DNA from: Candidatus Heimdallarchaeota archaeon
GTDB taxonomy: Archaea > Asgardarchaeota > Heimdallarchaeia > Heimdallarchaeales > Heimdallarchaeaceae
Reading direction: 5' to 3'
DNA: 64,000 bases
NCBI GenBank assembly: GCA_021399345.1
Contig: JAAFKI010000154.1
Span: 1-64,000, forward strand
The translations under genes and the position numbers were made by a program. Shown piece by piece: positions 39,194 to 50,085 of the stretch. The notes under the pieces are model-generated. The model was not told the origin of the DNA, ran no database searches, and was given only the letters and a program-made list of their open reading frames with translations. Position 1 is the first letter of the stretch, and each line of letters begins with the position of its first letter.

Positions 39194-39919
39194 ATGATGG
39201 TTTCTGCAATTATTCCAGTCCATAATGAAGAAGGTAACGTTATACCTGTATACCGTGAACTAAAAGAGATATTGCAGAAGGTAACAACTGATTTTGAGAT
39301 AATCTTTGTAGACGATGGGTCGAAGGACACTACCTTGGATAAGCTTCTTTCACTTAAATCTAAGGAAGAAAAACTGCGTATTATTCAATTTAAAAAAAAC
39401 TATGGTAAAAGTGCAGCTCTTTCAGCTGGATTTGACAATGCAGAAGGAGATTCCATCATCACACTTGATGGAGATGGCCAAGATGACCCAAATAACATTC
39501 CTAATCTAATCAGTGCCTTAACAGAAGAATATGACTTTGTTTGTGGTTGGAGAGTTAAACGTAATGATAAATTTCTTAAAAAAACTAGCTCGAAAATTTA
39601 CAATTTTCTAAATAGGGTAATTAATCGAAGTAAAATCCATGATAATAATTGTATGCTGAGAATTTACAGAAAAGAAGCTGTTTCGGATTTAAAATTAACA
39701 AAAGGTGCACATAGATACATCCCAACAATTCTTACCAGTAAAGGTTTCAGAATTGCAGAAATAGAAGTCAATCATAGACCAAGATTAACAGGAAAATCAA
39801 GTTACGGTTTCAAACGGCTTTTTGTTGGATTCTTTCATTTATTCAGATTTCGTTCTTTTACTAGAATTAAGCAAAAGTCAGTATATGTAATAGAAAAGAA
39901 ATATGGTTTTGAGGAATGA
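39194..39919 (+). CDS. Family 2 glycosyltransferase (DPM1/DPG-synthase-like)
   Basis: VSAIIPVHNEEGNVIPVYRELKEIL, EIIFVDDGSKDTT, DGDGQDDPNNIP. Confidence 0.93.
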   Translation: MMVSAIIPVHNEEGNVIPVYRELKEILQKVTTDFEIIFVDDGSKDTTLDKLLSLKSKEEKLRIIQFKKNYGKSAALSAGFDNAEGDSIITLDGDGQDDPNNIPNLISALTEEYDFVCGWRVKRNDKFLKKTSSKIYNFLNRVINRSKIHDNNCMLRIYRKEAVSDLKLTKGAHRYIPTILTSKGFRIAEIEVNHRPRLTGKSSYGFKRLFVGFFHLFRFRSFTRIKQKSVYVIEKKYGFEE

Positions 39920-39930
39920 TATCAAATAAT

Positions 39931-40920
39931 TCATACTAGCTTCTGATCTTTCATCCAGTTAAAGGCATCTTGAAAAGAATCTTTAATAGAATATTCAGGT
40001 TCAAAACCCACTATCTGGTTAATTTTTTCTAAGCTATATACTCTTGTCCTACTGAATTGATTTACTCTTCTACGGGATATTTTTGGAGTTGATTTCTTTA
40101 TTTTAGCCATTGTTTCACTAAAAACAGCTGCAGTTATCGCTAGTGGGAAACTTATTTCTTCAAATACAGGTTCTTTTCCAGTAATTTCTCCTGCCATTTC
40201 AAATAACTCCCGAGCAGTACAAGTTGAACCAATAACATGAAAAGCTTCACCATTAGCTTTTTCTGTAGCTCCACACATAACTAAAGCTCTAGCTACATCC
40301 TTATGATGAACAAAAGAAACAACAGCTTTACCAGTTCCAACAAGAGGTATCTTTCTTTCCTTCAGGAGGTAATTAAAAATTTTAGGTGCTACTTGTCTAT
40401 CCTTGGGGCCAACAATGTAAGGTGGTCTAACTGCTGAAGCAAAAAAACCATGCTCTCGTGCATACTTGAAAACTAATTTCTCGGCTATCCATTTAGTTTC
40501 ATGATAAGGGTGATCAGATTTTTTTGGATGATCCTCTTTTATTGGTTGATTTTTTACCTTGTAACCATAAATGCCAACTGTACTTATATGTAAGAATTTT
40601 TTCCCATTGTTCTCAATAAATGCTTCAAGCAAATTTTTTGTACCTGTCACATTAACATCGTAATATAATCTTGAGGGAATATTATCTCTAGCTTCTCCAG
40701 CAGCATTATAGACATCATCTATTCCACTTAATGCTTTTAGTAGAGATTCTTTGTCCGTTAAATCTCCTTTAACGAAACTGATACCTAACTCTTCTAAAGC
40801 AGGATATTTTTTGTCTGACCGAGTTAATGCTTTGATTTCTGTTTTTGGATATTCTTCTCTTAATTTCTTAGCAATAAAATATCCCACTGCACTAGTAGCT
40901 CCAGTTACCAATATAGTCAT
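39931..40920 (-). CDS. NAD-dependent epimerase / 3-beta-HSD-like protein
   Basis: ILVTGATSAVGYFIAKKL, DVNVTGTKNLLEAFIENNGKKFLHISTVGIYG, YHETKWIAEKL. Confidence 0.9.
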   Translation of the reverse strand: MTILVTGATSAVGYFIAKKLREEYPKTEIKALTRSDKKYPALEELGISFVKGDLTDKESLLKALSGIDDVYNAAGEARDNIPSRLYYDVNVTGTKNLLEAFIENNGKKFLHISTVGIYGYKVKNQPIKEDHPKKSDHPYHETKWIAEKLVFKYAREHGFFASAVRPPYIVGPKDRQVAPKIFNYLLKERKIPLVGTGKAVVSFVHHKDVARALVMCGATEKANGEAFHVIGSTCTARELFEMAGEITGKEPVFEEISFPLAITAAVFSETMAKIKKSTPKISRRRVNQFSRTRVYSLEKINQIVGFEPEYSIKDSFQDAFNWMKDQKLV

Positions 40921-41044
40921 TTTCTTCTATCTAAAATAAAACGGGTTCTATATATTTTTTTAGAGTGAAAAAGGACTAGAAGCTAAATTATTTTAACTTC
41001 TGTTAAAGCGAAACGCTTTTTTAAGCCGATTTTGTAACTAATTT

Positions 41045-42478
41045 ATGATAAAAATTTATAGCACTCTTACACGTCTACTTGAAGAGTTCAAGACTATTAA
41101 ACCTGGTGTTGTGAAGTGGTATAACTGTGGACCAACAGTTAATGGTCTCATGCATTTAGGCCATGCTAGATCTGCTATAGCCTTTGATACTATTCGAAGA
41201 TATCTTGAGTATAAAAAATACAAGGTGGTATATGTAATGAACTTCACAGATATCGAAGATAGAATGATCGAAGTAGCAAATAAAGAAAAACGAGCAGTAT
41301 TAGAGGTTGCTGAAGAATATTTAAACTATTTCCGACGAGATATGGCTAATTTAAATCTCAAAACTGCCACAGTACATCCTAGAGCTATGCTCCACATTAA
41401 CCAAATGATTGAGTTCATTGAGGGGTTAATAGAAAAAGGATATGCGTATGAGAGTAATGGGGATGTCTATTTTGATGTCAGAAAGTTCGAAGAATATGGA
41501 AAACTATCAAATCAGAAGTTAGAAAATGTTCTTCAAGAGGGAACAGAAGATACCAAAAATCCCAATAAAAGGTTTCCTGCAGATTTTGCACTATGGAAGA
41601 ATGAAAAACCAGGTGAACCAAGTTGGTCATCACCTTGGGGTAAAGGAAGGCCAGGCTGGAATCTAGAATGCTCTTGCATGTCCAGAATCTATCTTGGTGA
41701 CACTTTAGATATCCACAGTGGTGGTCAAGATCTCATCTTTCCTCATCATGAGAATGAAATTGCTCAATCTGAATCACTTACAGGAAAACCATTTGCCAAT
41801 TATTGGCTCCATAATGGTTACATCAATATCGATAAGGAAAAAATGAGTAAATCTCTAGGCAATTTTGTTAATATTGTGGATTTACTCCAACATTATTCTA
41901 CAGATGCTGTGCGTTTGTTTGTCCTTCAAACCCATTACCGTAGTCCAATCATTTTTACTGAGGATGCAATAGATCAAGCTCAAATAACATCGGACAGGTT
42001 GTTTGATGTTATTTTACTAACCAAGAATTATGCAACCGAAACAACAGTGAATAAAAGTGCTCTATCGGATTTAGATAAAGAGTTACTAGAAAAAATCACC
42101 AAAGCTAGAGAGGATTTTGTCAAAGCGATGGATGAAGATTTCAACACATCTAATGGTTTTGCTGTAGTCTTTGATTATTCTAGGGAAGTTAATGATTATC
42201 TTCGAAAAGCAGACCAAATTAATGGAGCTGTTATTAACAAAGCTGATGAACTATTCAATGAATTCAGATCAGTTTTCGGCTTATATGAAGATTTTAACAG
42301 TTACCTATCAATGGATTTAGTTGAAAAACTAGTTAAACTTCTTGTTGAAATCCGTGGTGAATATAGGAAAGAGAAGAACTGGGAAATGAGTGACAAAATA
42401 AGAGATGAGCTAAAGCATGCTGGTGTCACCTTAGAAGACAATCCAAAAAGAATTCTCTGGAAACTTAGTGAAAACTAG
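41045..42478 (+). CDS. cysS: Cysteinyl-tRNA synthetase
   Basis: YNCGPTVNGLMHLGHARSAI, SGGQDLIFPHHENEIAQSE, KEKMSKSLGNF. Confidence 0.98.
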   Translation: MIKIYSTLTRLLEEFKTIKPGVVKWYNCGPTVNGLMHLGHARSAIAFDTIRRYLEYKKYKVVYVMNFTDIEDRMIEVANKEKRAVLEVAEEYLNYFRRDMANLNLKTATVHPRAMLHINQMIEFIEGLIEKGYAYESNGDVYFDVRKFEEYGKLSNQKLENVLQEGTEDTKNPNKRFPADFALWKNEKPGEPSWSSPWGKGRPGWNLECSCMSRIYLGDTLDIHSGGQDLIFPHHENEIAQSESLTGKPFANYWLHNGYINIDKEKMSKSLGNFVNIVDLLQHYSTDAVRLFVLQTHYRSPIIFTEDAIDQAQITSDRLFDVILLTKNYATETTVNKSALSDLDKELLEKITKAREDFVKAMDEDFNTSNGFAVVFDYSREVNDYLRKADQINGAVINKADELFNEFRSVFGLYEDFNSYLSMDLVEKLVKLLVEIRGEYRKEKNWEMSDKIRDELKHAGVTLEDNPKRILWKLSEN

Positions 42479-42557
42479 GTACTTCCTCCTTTTTATTTTT
42501 AATTTCAGACAAAATAATCTAAAATGATTTATAGTCCATACTTAATTAACAAAGTTA

Positions 42558-42977
42558 ATGACTAGGATGTTTGGAACACCTGAAGATTACAAAGTATACA
42601 TGTACACTGCAGTAGGTATGGTACTTGCTGGTGTTGTAGCTTTTGTTGTTTTTCTGATAATTGGAATTGCAGCTTTGATTTCAGCAAGTATAATTACTAT
42701 CGGATGTGGTTTCACTATAGCTGCAGCAATGGGTTTTGGCTTTCTTAGAAAGAAGAAGAAGGACACTAACGCTGACTTCAAAATTACAATACTAATTAGA
42801 ATTCTGTTACTTCTAGCTTTTGCTGTGAGTACCTATTTAATCGTATTCGCAGGTTATTATGTAGAAACTGACCCATTCTCTACTAATATGCTTATCACTC
42901 TGACAATTGCACTTCCAATAGTTATTATATCACTAATTACTTGTGACCTATTTCTAAATCGAAAGAGGAATAATTAA
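42558..42977 (+). CDS. Small four-TM membrane protein
   Basis: Four hydrophobic segments; no recognised family. Confidence 0.65.
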   Translation: MTRMFGTPEDYKVYMYTAVGMVLAGVVAFVVFLIIGIAALISASIITIGCGFTIAAAMGFGFLRKKKKDTNADFKITILIRILLLLAFAVSTYLIVFAGYYVETDPFSTNMLITLTIALPIVIISLITCDLFLNRKRNN

Positions 42978-44570
42978 TCATCTGGCCATAAAAATTAGTT
43001 TTTTTCTTCTGAGACTTATAGCAGATACTACAAATAGTGGTATCACTAAATATAATGGCTGAAATCTTGATTTATTTACAGTTTCTGGAGGATTCTCTGA
43101 TATTTGTACGTTGATTTGTTCAGTGTTTTGATGCCCACTCTCATCTTTAATAACTATAGTTAGATTGTAATTACCATCTTCTAAGTAGCCTAGATCTACA
43201 CTCAATGAAGTTGGTTGCCAATACTTCTTGAAATCAAGTTCAGATTGTTCTATTAATTCCTCCTCGAAATATAGTTTATAGCTGCCATTCATTGGATATT
43301 TATTTCTAAAGTTGTAGAAAGCTTCCCAGTTTATGATTGTTTTTTCACCAGATTTTATCCAATACAATGGATCTATTTGTATTATTGGTGAAAGTGATAC
43401 TCTTTCCATTCTGTAAACTCCTCCTGCAATATCTCCTTCTTTTGGAAAATACATCTCCCAAACAATTTCTGATTCGCTATTTACTTCGACCAATCTTGCC
43501 CCAATTGTAGTTTCTCCTTCATGCCCGTGTGTCCCGAATGTTCCTAATTTATTACCATTGGGTAACAGGTCTGCGTCACCCCACCAAGCAGTATGATAAT
43601 TCTTAGGAGATGAAAATTCATAAGTTGTATTAGCAGTCATTGTATTTTCATCAATAATAATCTCAATAATCCTCGAATGATGATTCAAATTGTCTGTCTG
43701 ATTGTGTTCATCATTATCAAAATAGATGAAGGAATTTTCAGATGTTATCTCTAGTGCATGACCATGATAGAAGAGGATGTCTTTTATGTTTCCATAAATA
43801 TCTCTCATTGTAAAGTCTCCATGCTCTCCTAGAGACCAGAGTAGAGAACCTGTTTTATGATCTATCTTGTAAAAAGTGTTAGTATTTCTACAACTGACAT
43901 AAATTACATCTTGATCTTGATCGTAGCTTATTGAATTTGCATGTGTGACATCAGCAACCCCTCCAATTTCTAAGTCCTCATAAGGACACCAATGACTAAA
44001 GGGTATAAAATCGCCCATATTCACACTCCAGACCAAAGTTCCATTAGGAGTATATTCTGCTATTTGATCATACAAATATTCTGTTCCTTGGTTTTCAATT
44101 ATATAAGGATGCAGAGTAAAATAAGTGTCATTTGCTTCATTTCTTTCATATTCATGGTGCCCTTTGAATCCTAATTGTTCGGTCTCATCAGTTTCAATAT
44201 TCCACAAGAAAGCTCCAAAATAATTACCATATAGAAGAGTTGTTGAATTGAGAAATTCAACGCTCATGAAACCATCAAGTCCTATATCTTTTTCTATGAT
44301 GATATTGCCTCCCATATCTGTTAAATAAAGAGTTTTATCCACAGATGTATAGTCAACCATACTCCTTCTTTCAATAATAAAAAGATTATATGCATCAAAA
44401 TAATCACCATTAGAAATTATTACAGGATTTCCACGAATACTAGTTGTATCTGTTAATTCTTCTATGCTTCCCTGGCTAATCATTACGTTTGAAGTAAGGA
44501 AAAGCAAGATTAGTACTGATGGATATATTTTGGAGGTTATTGAAGTATTGAGCATAGATAGTATCTCCAT
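42978..44570 (-). CDS. Secreted arylsulfotransferase (ASST)-like protein with C-terminal membrane anchor
   Basis: VTHANSISYDQDQDVIYVSCRNTNTFYKIDHKTGSLLWSLGEHGDFT...FYHGHALEITSENSFIYFDNDEHNQ; C-terminal TM then RRKK. Confidence 0.78.
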   Translation of the reverse strand: MEILSMLNTSITSKIYPSVLILLFLTSNVMISQGSIEELTDTTSIRGNPVIISNGDYFDAYNLFIIERRSMVDYTSVDKTLYLTDMGGNIIIEKDIGLDGFMSVEFLNSTTLLYGNYFGAFLWNIETDETEQLGFKGHHEYERNEANDTYFTLHPYIIENQGTEYLYDQIAEYTPNGTLVWSVNMGDFIPFSHWCPYEDLEIGGVADVTHANSISYDQDQDVIYVSCRNTNTFYKIDHKTGSLLWSLGEHGDFTMRDIYGNIKDILFYHGHALEITSENSFIYFDNDEHNQTDNLNHHSRIIEIIIDENTMTANTTYEFSSPKNYHTAWWGDADLLPNGNKLGTFGTHGHEGETTIGARLVEVNSESEIVWEMYFPKEGDIAGGVYRMERVSLSPIIQIDPLYWIKSGEKTIINWEAFYNFRNKYPMNGSYKLYFEEELIEQSELDFKKYWQPTSLSVDLGYLEDGNYNLTIVIKDESGHQNTEQINVQISENPPETVNKSRFQPLYLVIPLFVVSAISLRRKKLIFMAR

Positions 44571-44645
44571 ATATTGTTCTCTTCAATAAATCTATCTTTA
44601 TTTCTTAATCGTTAAAACTTATATTAACTTGTGAAGATAAATGGT

Positions 44646-45383
44646 TTAGATTTCTCTTGCCAAAATCATATTCACTAGATAATATGGGACTTTGGTCTTT
44701 CTTCCCTCTTTGTTTCCCAAAGTCATATCTAAATCATAAGAAAGTGACCAGTTCTCTACAATAGCTTCCTCTCTGATTTCAGTAGATATAATCTTCCACT
44801 GTGTCCCAGGTTTCAACCCTTTTTCCTCTAATTCAATATAAACTTCTTGTAGAGTTGCTTCATGAGGAAAATGTCTAGCAATAGCTCGCTCAATTATTTC
44901 TACAATTTCTATATTTCTTCCTGAACTAAAAAGAGCTAGTGGTTTATTCGTTTCTGTTTTAGTTTCAGTGCCTTTCTTTTGGGGTATTGTTGCCCCATAT
45001 GGTGTTTTCTCTGGTTTCAATTTTTGTTCGATCATTTCTGCTATTTCATCAGTTAGAACATGTTCCCATTTACATGCTTCTTCATGTATCTTTGACCATG
45101 GAACACCTAACCATTCAAGAAAACTTTCAGATAGCCTATGCTTTCTCACAACTTTTCTAGCAGTTTCCTCTCCCTCAGAGGTTAACTTGGCACCATAATA
45201 TGGTTTATACTCAATAAATCCCTTTTTTGATAATTTCTTAAACATTGAAGTAACTGTACTCGGATCTACATTCATCATTTCAGCTATTTGGTTGGTTTTA
45301 ACGTTTTTAGTACCATATTCAAAAAACCAGAAGAAAGTTTCTAGATACTCCTCTTCTGCAGCTGTTACTTCTGTTTGATTCAT
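44646..45383 (-). CDS. DtxR/MntR-family metal-dependent regulator
   Basis: VTAAEEEYLETFFWFFEYGTKNVKTNQIAEMMNVDPSTVTSMFKKLSKKGFIEYKPYYGAKLTSEGEETARKVVRKHRLSESFLEWLGVPWSKIHEEACKWEH. Confidence 0.92.
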   Translation of the reverse strand: MNQTEVTAAEEEYLETFFWFFEYGTKNVKTNQIAEMMNVDPSTVTSMFKKLSKKGFIEYKPYYGAKLTSEGEETARKVVRKHRLSESFLEWLGVPWSKIHEEACKWEHVLTDEIAEMIEQKLKPEKTPYGATIPQKKGTETKTETNKPLALFSSGRNIEIVEIIERAIARHFPHEATLQEVYIELEEKGLKPGTQWKIISTEIREEAIVENWSLSYDLDMTLGNKEGRKTKVPYYLVNMILAREI

Positions 45384-45410
45384 GGGAAACCCTATAGGTT
45401 GTTATAGATA

Positions 45411-46202
45411 TCATTCACCTTTGAATTCAGGCTTTCTCTTTTCAAATACAGCTTTTATTCCTTCTCTTATATCTTTAGTCCTAAAACAAGTTCGTGCTCC
45501 CTTCCTTTCAGCACTATAGCCACTGTCTAGAGAAGAGTACAATCCTTTCTTGATTGCTTTCTTAGCTTCTCTTAATCCTATTGGTGCATTTTTAACAATT
45601 ACTTCTGCCTTCTCTATGGCTTTTGCTTTTAATTCTTCTAGAGGAACCTTTTCAATAATCAATCCCATCTCAAGGGCTTCATCAGCTGAGAATTTTCTTC
45701 CAGTCAGAATGAGATCTTTTGCAATACTTAACCCAACAACTTTAGGAAGATGATAAGTACCACCCCAACCTGGATTCAAACCAATCGTTGTTTCAGTTAA
45801 TCCAAATAAAGCATTATCTGAAGCTATACGTATATCACAAGAGAGAGCTAATTCCATTCCTCCTCCAATAGCATATCCATTAATAGCTGCAATCACAGGT
45901 GTGGGATGATTTGCAATTTGGGAAAAAACCTTTTGACCTTTCCTAATTACAGTCATAACTCTCCAACCAAGAGACGCAGTCCATTTGAGATCCACACCAG
46001 CTGACCAGCTTTTGCCTTCAGCATAGAGGATTATCGCTCGAACAGTTTTATTTTCTTTTAATGATTTGAGTAAAGAAGACAATCCATCTAGCATCTTGTC
46101 ATTGAAAGCATTCAAAGCTTTTTGACGATTAAATGTAATTAATGCAATGTTGCTTTTTTCACCCACATAATCTAGTAGAAGTATAGAGTTGTTCTCAGCC
46201 AT
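45411..46202 (-). CDS. Enoyl-CoA hydratase/isomerase family protein
   Basis: NHPTPVIAAINGYAIGGGMELALSCDIRIASDNALFGLTETTIGLNPGWGGT. Confidence 0.93.
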   Translation of the reverse strand: MAENNSILLLDYVGEKSNIALITFNRQKALNAFNDKMLDGLSSLLKSLKENKTVRAIILYAEGKSWSAGVDLKWTASLGWRVMTVIRKGQKVFSQIANHPTPVIAAINGYAIGGGMELALSCDIRIASDNALFGLTETTIGLNPGWGGTYHLPKVVGLSIAKDLILTGRKFSADEALEMGLIIEKVPLEELKAKAIEKAEVIVKNAPIGLREAKKAIKKGLYSSLDSGYSAERKGARTCFRTKDIREGIKAVFEKRKPEFKGE

Positions 46203-46432
46203 GAACTAACTATCCCTAAGTCATATCTAAATTTTATGCAGTGTATTGTTAATATATTTAGTGAAAGTAGAAAAATGCAGTGGAAAATAACTTAGGAGCT
46301 TTAGACTGTACAATTCAAAAGTGAATAATACTAAAATAATACGATAAACATATATTTATCCGGCAAAAAAGGCAGCACTTCAGCTGATGATGGAGAGAAG
46401 TTTCGTGTAGAAATTGTTATGTCACCAAATGG

Positions 46433-48013
46433 TTAATCCACTTCATACCCACCGCCACCTGGAGTCTCAATAATTACTATATCACCCTTCTTAATTTCCT
46501 TGGTGATTTTAGATGGAAGACAAATTGATTCACCATCTTGTCTCAAGATATTGCGACCTTTAGAACCAGTTCCTCCACCCAGTAATCCAAAAGGAGAATG
46601 CTCTCTTCTTTCACTTTGTATTGATAGTACAGCTTTTTCTGCTAACAACTCAACTGAACGACGGACACCATTACTCCCTTGCCATTTTCCTGAGCCACCA
46701 GTATTAGGTATAATTGAGTATTCATGTATTCGCAAAGGATAATATCGTTCTAGAACTTCCACTGAAGTATTCCTAGTGTTTGTCATATGGCTGTGTTTAG
46801 CATTTGGAGGGACGTAATCCTTTCCTGCACCAATCCCTCCTGCAATGGTTTCATAGTAAGTAAATTGCACACCTTTAGGATTAATTCCACCAATAATTAT
46901 GTTATTCATCGTTCCACTACTTGCAGCAGGTACTTCTTCTGGGAACAATTGTGCAAATGATCCAATCATAACATCTGTTATTCTCTGACTTGTTTCTACA
47001 TTCCCAGCAGCTACTCCAGCAGGTGGCAAGGGATCCACTAAGGTACCTTTTTTGGTGATTACCTCTAAAGTTTCATAGAGCCCATAGTTTGTTGCATAGT
47101 CTCTAGAAACTAAACAACGAAGAATGTAATATGTTGCAGAGAGCGTTACTGCATAAGGAGCATTGATGTTTCCATCTACTTGAGGGTCAGTTTTACTATA
47201 ATCAACAATAAGTTTGTCACCCTTTCTTTGCACTTCAGCTGTAATTGCAATTGGTTCTTCCGTCACTCCATCATTATCCATATAATCAGTATAGGTTACA
47301 ATTTCATTCTCAGGAATGGTTTTCACAAGATCCAAAGAAGCACTTCTTGATCTTTTATTCAAGAAATCTATTATTTTCTGAACCCTATCAAGAGAGTATT
47401 TTTTCAAAAGAGCATGGAATTTTTTCTCACCAATCTTTGTAGAAGCTAATTGAGCTTGTATGTCTCCCTTCCGTTCATTTGGAACGCGAATATTGTCAAG
47501 AAAATAATCAAACCATTCTTGATTTAAAACACCATCTCTTTCCAGTATGGTTGGATCTATGACAAATCCCTCTTCCTCTAAAGTGTACTTTCCACTGGGC
47601 ATAGAGCCGGGGACTACACCTCCAACGTCCGCATGATGGCACCTATTTGCAATATAACCTACCAATGTTCTTTCAAAGAAAATAGGTTTAACCACAGATA
47701 TGTCTGGAAGATGTGTTCCACCCAAATAAGGATTATTTGCAATGTAAATATCCCCATCCTTGATGTTATCCTCACCAAAATGTTTGATTAAAGCTTTAAC
47801 TCCCTCTGGCATTGCACCAAGATGAACTGGAATGTGCTCTGCTTGAGCAATTAATCTGCCTTTGTGATCCATTATAGCACTTGAAAAGTCTAATCTATCT
47901 CTGATATTGGGGGAAAAGGCTGACCGTTGAAGAACGATACCTGTTTCTAAAGCTACGTTCTTCAATGACTGATTAATGACTTGTGCCTCAATGAGACTAA
48001 ATTTAGAACTCAT
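46433..48013 (-). CDS. hyuB: Hydantoinase B / oxoprolinase-type subunit
   Basis: [46 protein letters not shown]...GGVVPGSMP; pairs with HyuA upstream. Confidence 0.95.
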   Translation of the reverse strand: [526 protein letters not shown]

Positions 48014-50085
48014 TTTCTCTCCTCCATTATTATGTATCCTAAACTGTTTATCCGCCCAAGTACTGAAGGTGGAATTACAGTAGTGGTATCAAGTTGATCA
48101 ATAATACAAGGTCCGCCTAGAACATTACCTGATAGCAATTTTTGCTTATCATAAACTGGAATATCTATCCATTCTCCATCAAAATTAACCCTTCGGTTTG
48201 TTTTAATCGCATCTTCAGGTGGATTTTCAGAACCCTTAGCTAACTTTGTGAATTCTATTCTTGGTACTTTGCCAACTCCCCTTACAGATAAGTTTACTAT
48301 CTCAACTATGAGTTCTTTATCAAACCAAGAATAATTCTGATTATGTAACAACTGAAATTTTTCAGTTACAGATTCTAGTTGTTTTTTATCAATTGGGAAT
48401 GTAACAGATAAGGTTAGAAAGTCAGATTGACCTACATATCTCATATCTAAGGAATAATCAAAGAATTGATCTTCGCTTCCAACCTCTTCACTTGTAAGAA
48501 CTTTTTTCAGATCTTCCTCGATTTCCTTAAGTTTTTCATTCATCTCAGTAAAATCTACTTCATCTTTAGTTTGAAGATAGGATTGTGTATGTTCGTGTTT
48601 AATGTCTGAACAGACAAGTCCAAAAGCTGACCAAACACCAGGGAAGGGTGGAATAATAACCCCGTCCATTTCAAGCTCTTGAGCTATTTCCCAAGCTTGT
48701 AGAGGACCAGCTCCACCAAACCCTAGCAGAGCAAAATCTCTTGGGTCTAATCCTCTTTGTATTGTCACAACCCTGATTGCATTAGCAATGTTATTGTTTA
48801 GTATCTTCCTGACAGATAATGCTAGTTCATCTATGGTCACTATTTCAAGAGGGAATGGTGATGACTTGATTTCATTTAATAGATTATTGAGTTGTAGAGT
48901 TGCTTTATCTTTATCTATATTCAAACTCCCTGCAAAATTATCTTGATGAACATAACCCAGATACAGATTTGCATCAGTTAAGGTTACCTTATCTCCTCCT
49001 AGAGAGTAGCACGCTGGACCAGGATTTGCCCCCTGAGACTCTGGTCCAACAGATAATAAACCATCTTTAAAGTCTGCAATTGATCCACCACCACTACCTA
49101 TTGTTTCTACATCCACCATACTTGCAACTAGTGGGAAACCTCTAAATTCTCTTGATCTTAAAACAATTGGACCATTTATTAGAGCTGCAACATCAGTAGA
49201 TGTTCCCCCTATATCAAGAGAAACTAAGTGCGTTCTGTTTAAGTGTTTAAGACTATCAGCTGCAGCTAAGACTCCACCCGCAAGCCCAGAATAAAGAGTT
49301 TGTATACCCAATTTACCTATCGAAACAACATCTGCCATTCCAGTATTGGATTGCATAATAAGTAGAGGAGATTCCACTCCTAGATTTATTAGCTTACTTT
49401 TCAATCTCGATAAGTATGAATTGACCACTGGGCTAACTTTAGCATTAACGATTGTTGTAACAGCCCTTTCATACTCCTTGATTTGAGGACTTATCTCATG
49501 AGATGTAAAAACATTGTAACCCTTCTCCGAAAAATATTCAGCAACCCTCTTCTCATGTTCTATATTGAGAAAAGAAAAAAGAAAGGAGATGGCTAAGTTC
49601 TTAACTGACTTTGACTCAAACATCTGTAAAGAATTTTCCAACGAACGAAGATCAAGAGATTTGACAATCTTTCCATTACTGTCAACTCTTTCTTCAACCT
49701 CGTAAAGAACATCTTTTTGAAAATTAACTGGATATTTCTGATTGAATTTAAGATTATAGAGTTCTGACCTTTGTTGTCTTCCAATTTCAACTATGTCTTT
49801 GAATCCTTTTGTAGTTAGGAAAGCAATAGGGGGACATTTGTCCTCTAGAAATGCATTTGTTCCTATTGTTGTCCCATGAACAATCACTTCCACATCATTT
49901 TTTTGAAAGTGATGCTTTTCCATAATTTCGTTGAAACCAAAGATTATACCCTCACTTGGATCAGTAGGAGTAGTAGGAGTCTTCCATGCAGAAATATGTC
50001 CGTTAGTTACAATAACATAATCTGTGAAAGTCCCGCCCGTATCAATTCCAATTCTAACTTGTGATGACAGATTGTCCCCGTTCAA
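48010..50085 (-). CDS. hyuA: Hydantoinase A / oxoprolinase-type subunit
   Basis: VRIGIDTGGTFTDYVIV...HGTTIGTNAFLE...SLDIGGTSTDVAAL...GAGGAGPLQAW-type motif; TTG start. Confidence 0.95.
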   Translation of the reverse strand: MNGDNLSSQVRIGIDTGGTFTDYVIVTNGHISAWKTPTTPTDPSEGIIFGFNEIMEKHHFQKNDVEVIVHGTTIGTNAFLEDKCPPIAFLTTKGFKDIVEIGRQQRSELYNLKFNQKYPVNFQKDVLYEVEERVDSNGKIVKSLDLRSLENSLQMFESKSVKNLAISFLFSFLNIEHEKRVAEYFSEKGYNVFTSHEISPQIKEYERAVTTIVNAKVSPVVNSYLSRLKSKLINLGVESPLLIMQSNTGMADVVSIGKLGIQTLYSGLAGGVLAAADSLKHLNRTHLVSLDIGGTSTDVAALINGPIVLRSREFRGFPLVASMVDVETIGSGGGSIADFKDGLLSVGPESQGANPGPACYSLGGDKVTLTDANLYLGYVHQDNFAGSLNIDKDKATLQLNNLLNEIKSSPFPLEIVTIDELALSVRKILNNNIANAIRVVTIQRGLDPRDFALLGFGGAGPLQAWEIAQELEMDGVIIPPFPGVWSAFGLVCSDIKHEHTQSYLQTKDEVDFTEMNEKLKEIEEDLKKVLTSEEVGSEDQFFDYSLDMRYVGQSDFLTLSVTFPIDKKQLESVTEKFQLLHNQNYSWFDKELIVEIVNLSVRGVGKVPRIEFTKLAKGSENPPEDAIKTNRRVNFDGEWIDIPVYDKQKLLSGNVLGGPCIIDQLDTTTVIPPSVLGRINSLGYIIMEERK

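Noticed and set aside
46240-46432. Intergenic segment with CAGCTGATGATGG resembling a C/D-box RNA C box
   Set aside because: No convincing D, C' or D' boxes at correct spacing; not enough support for an snoRNA-like call.
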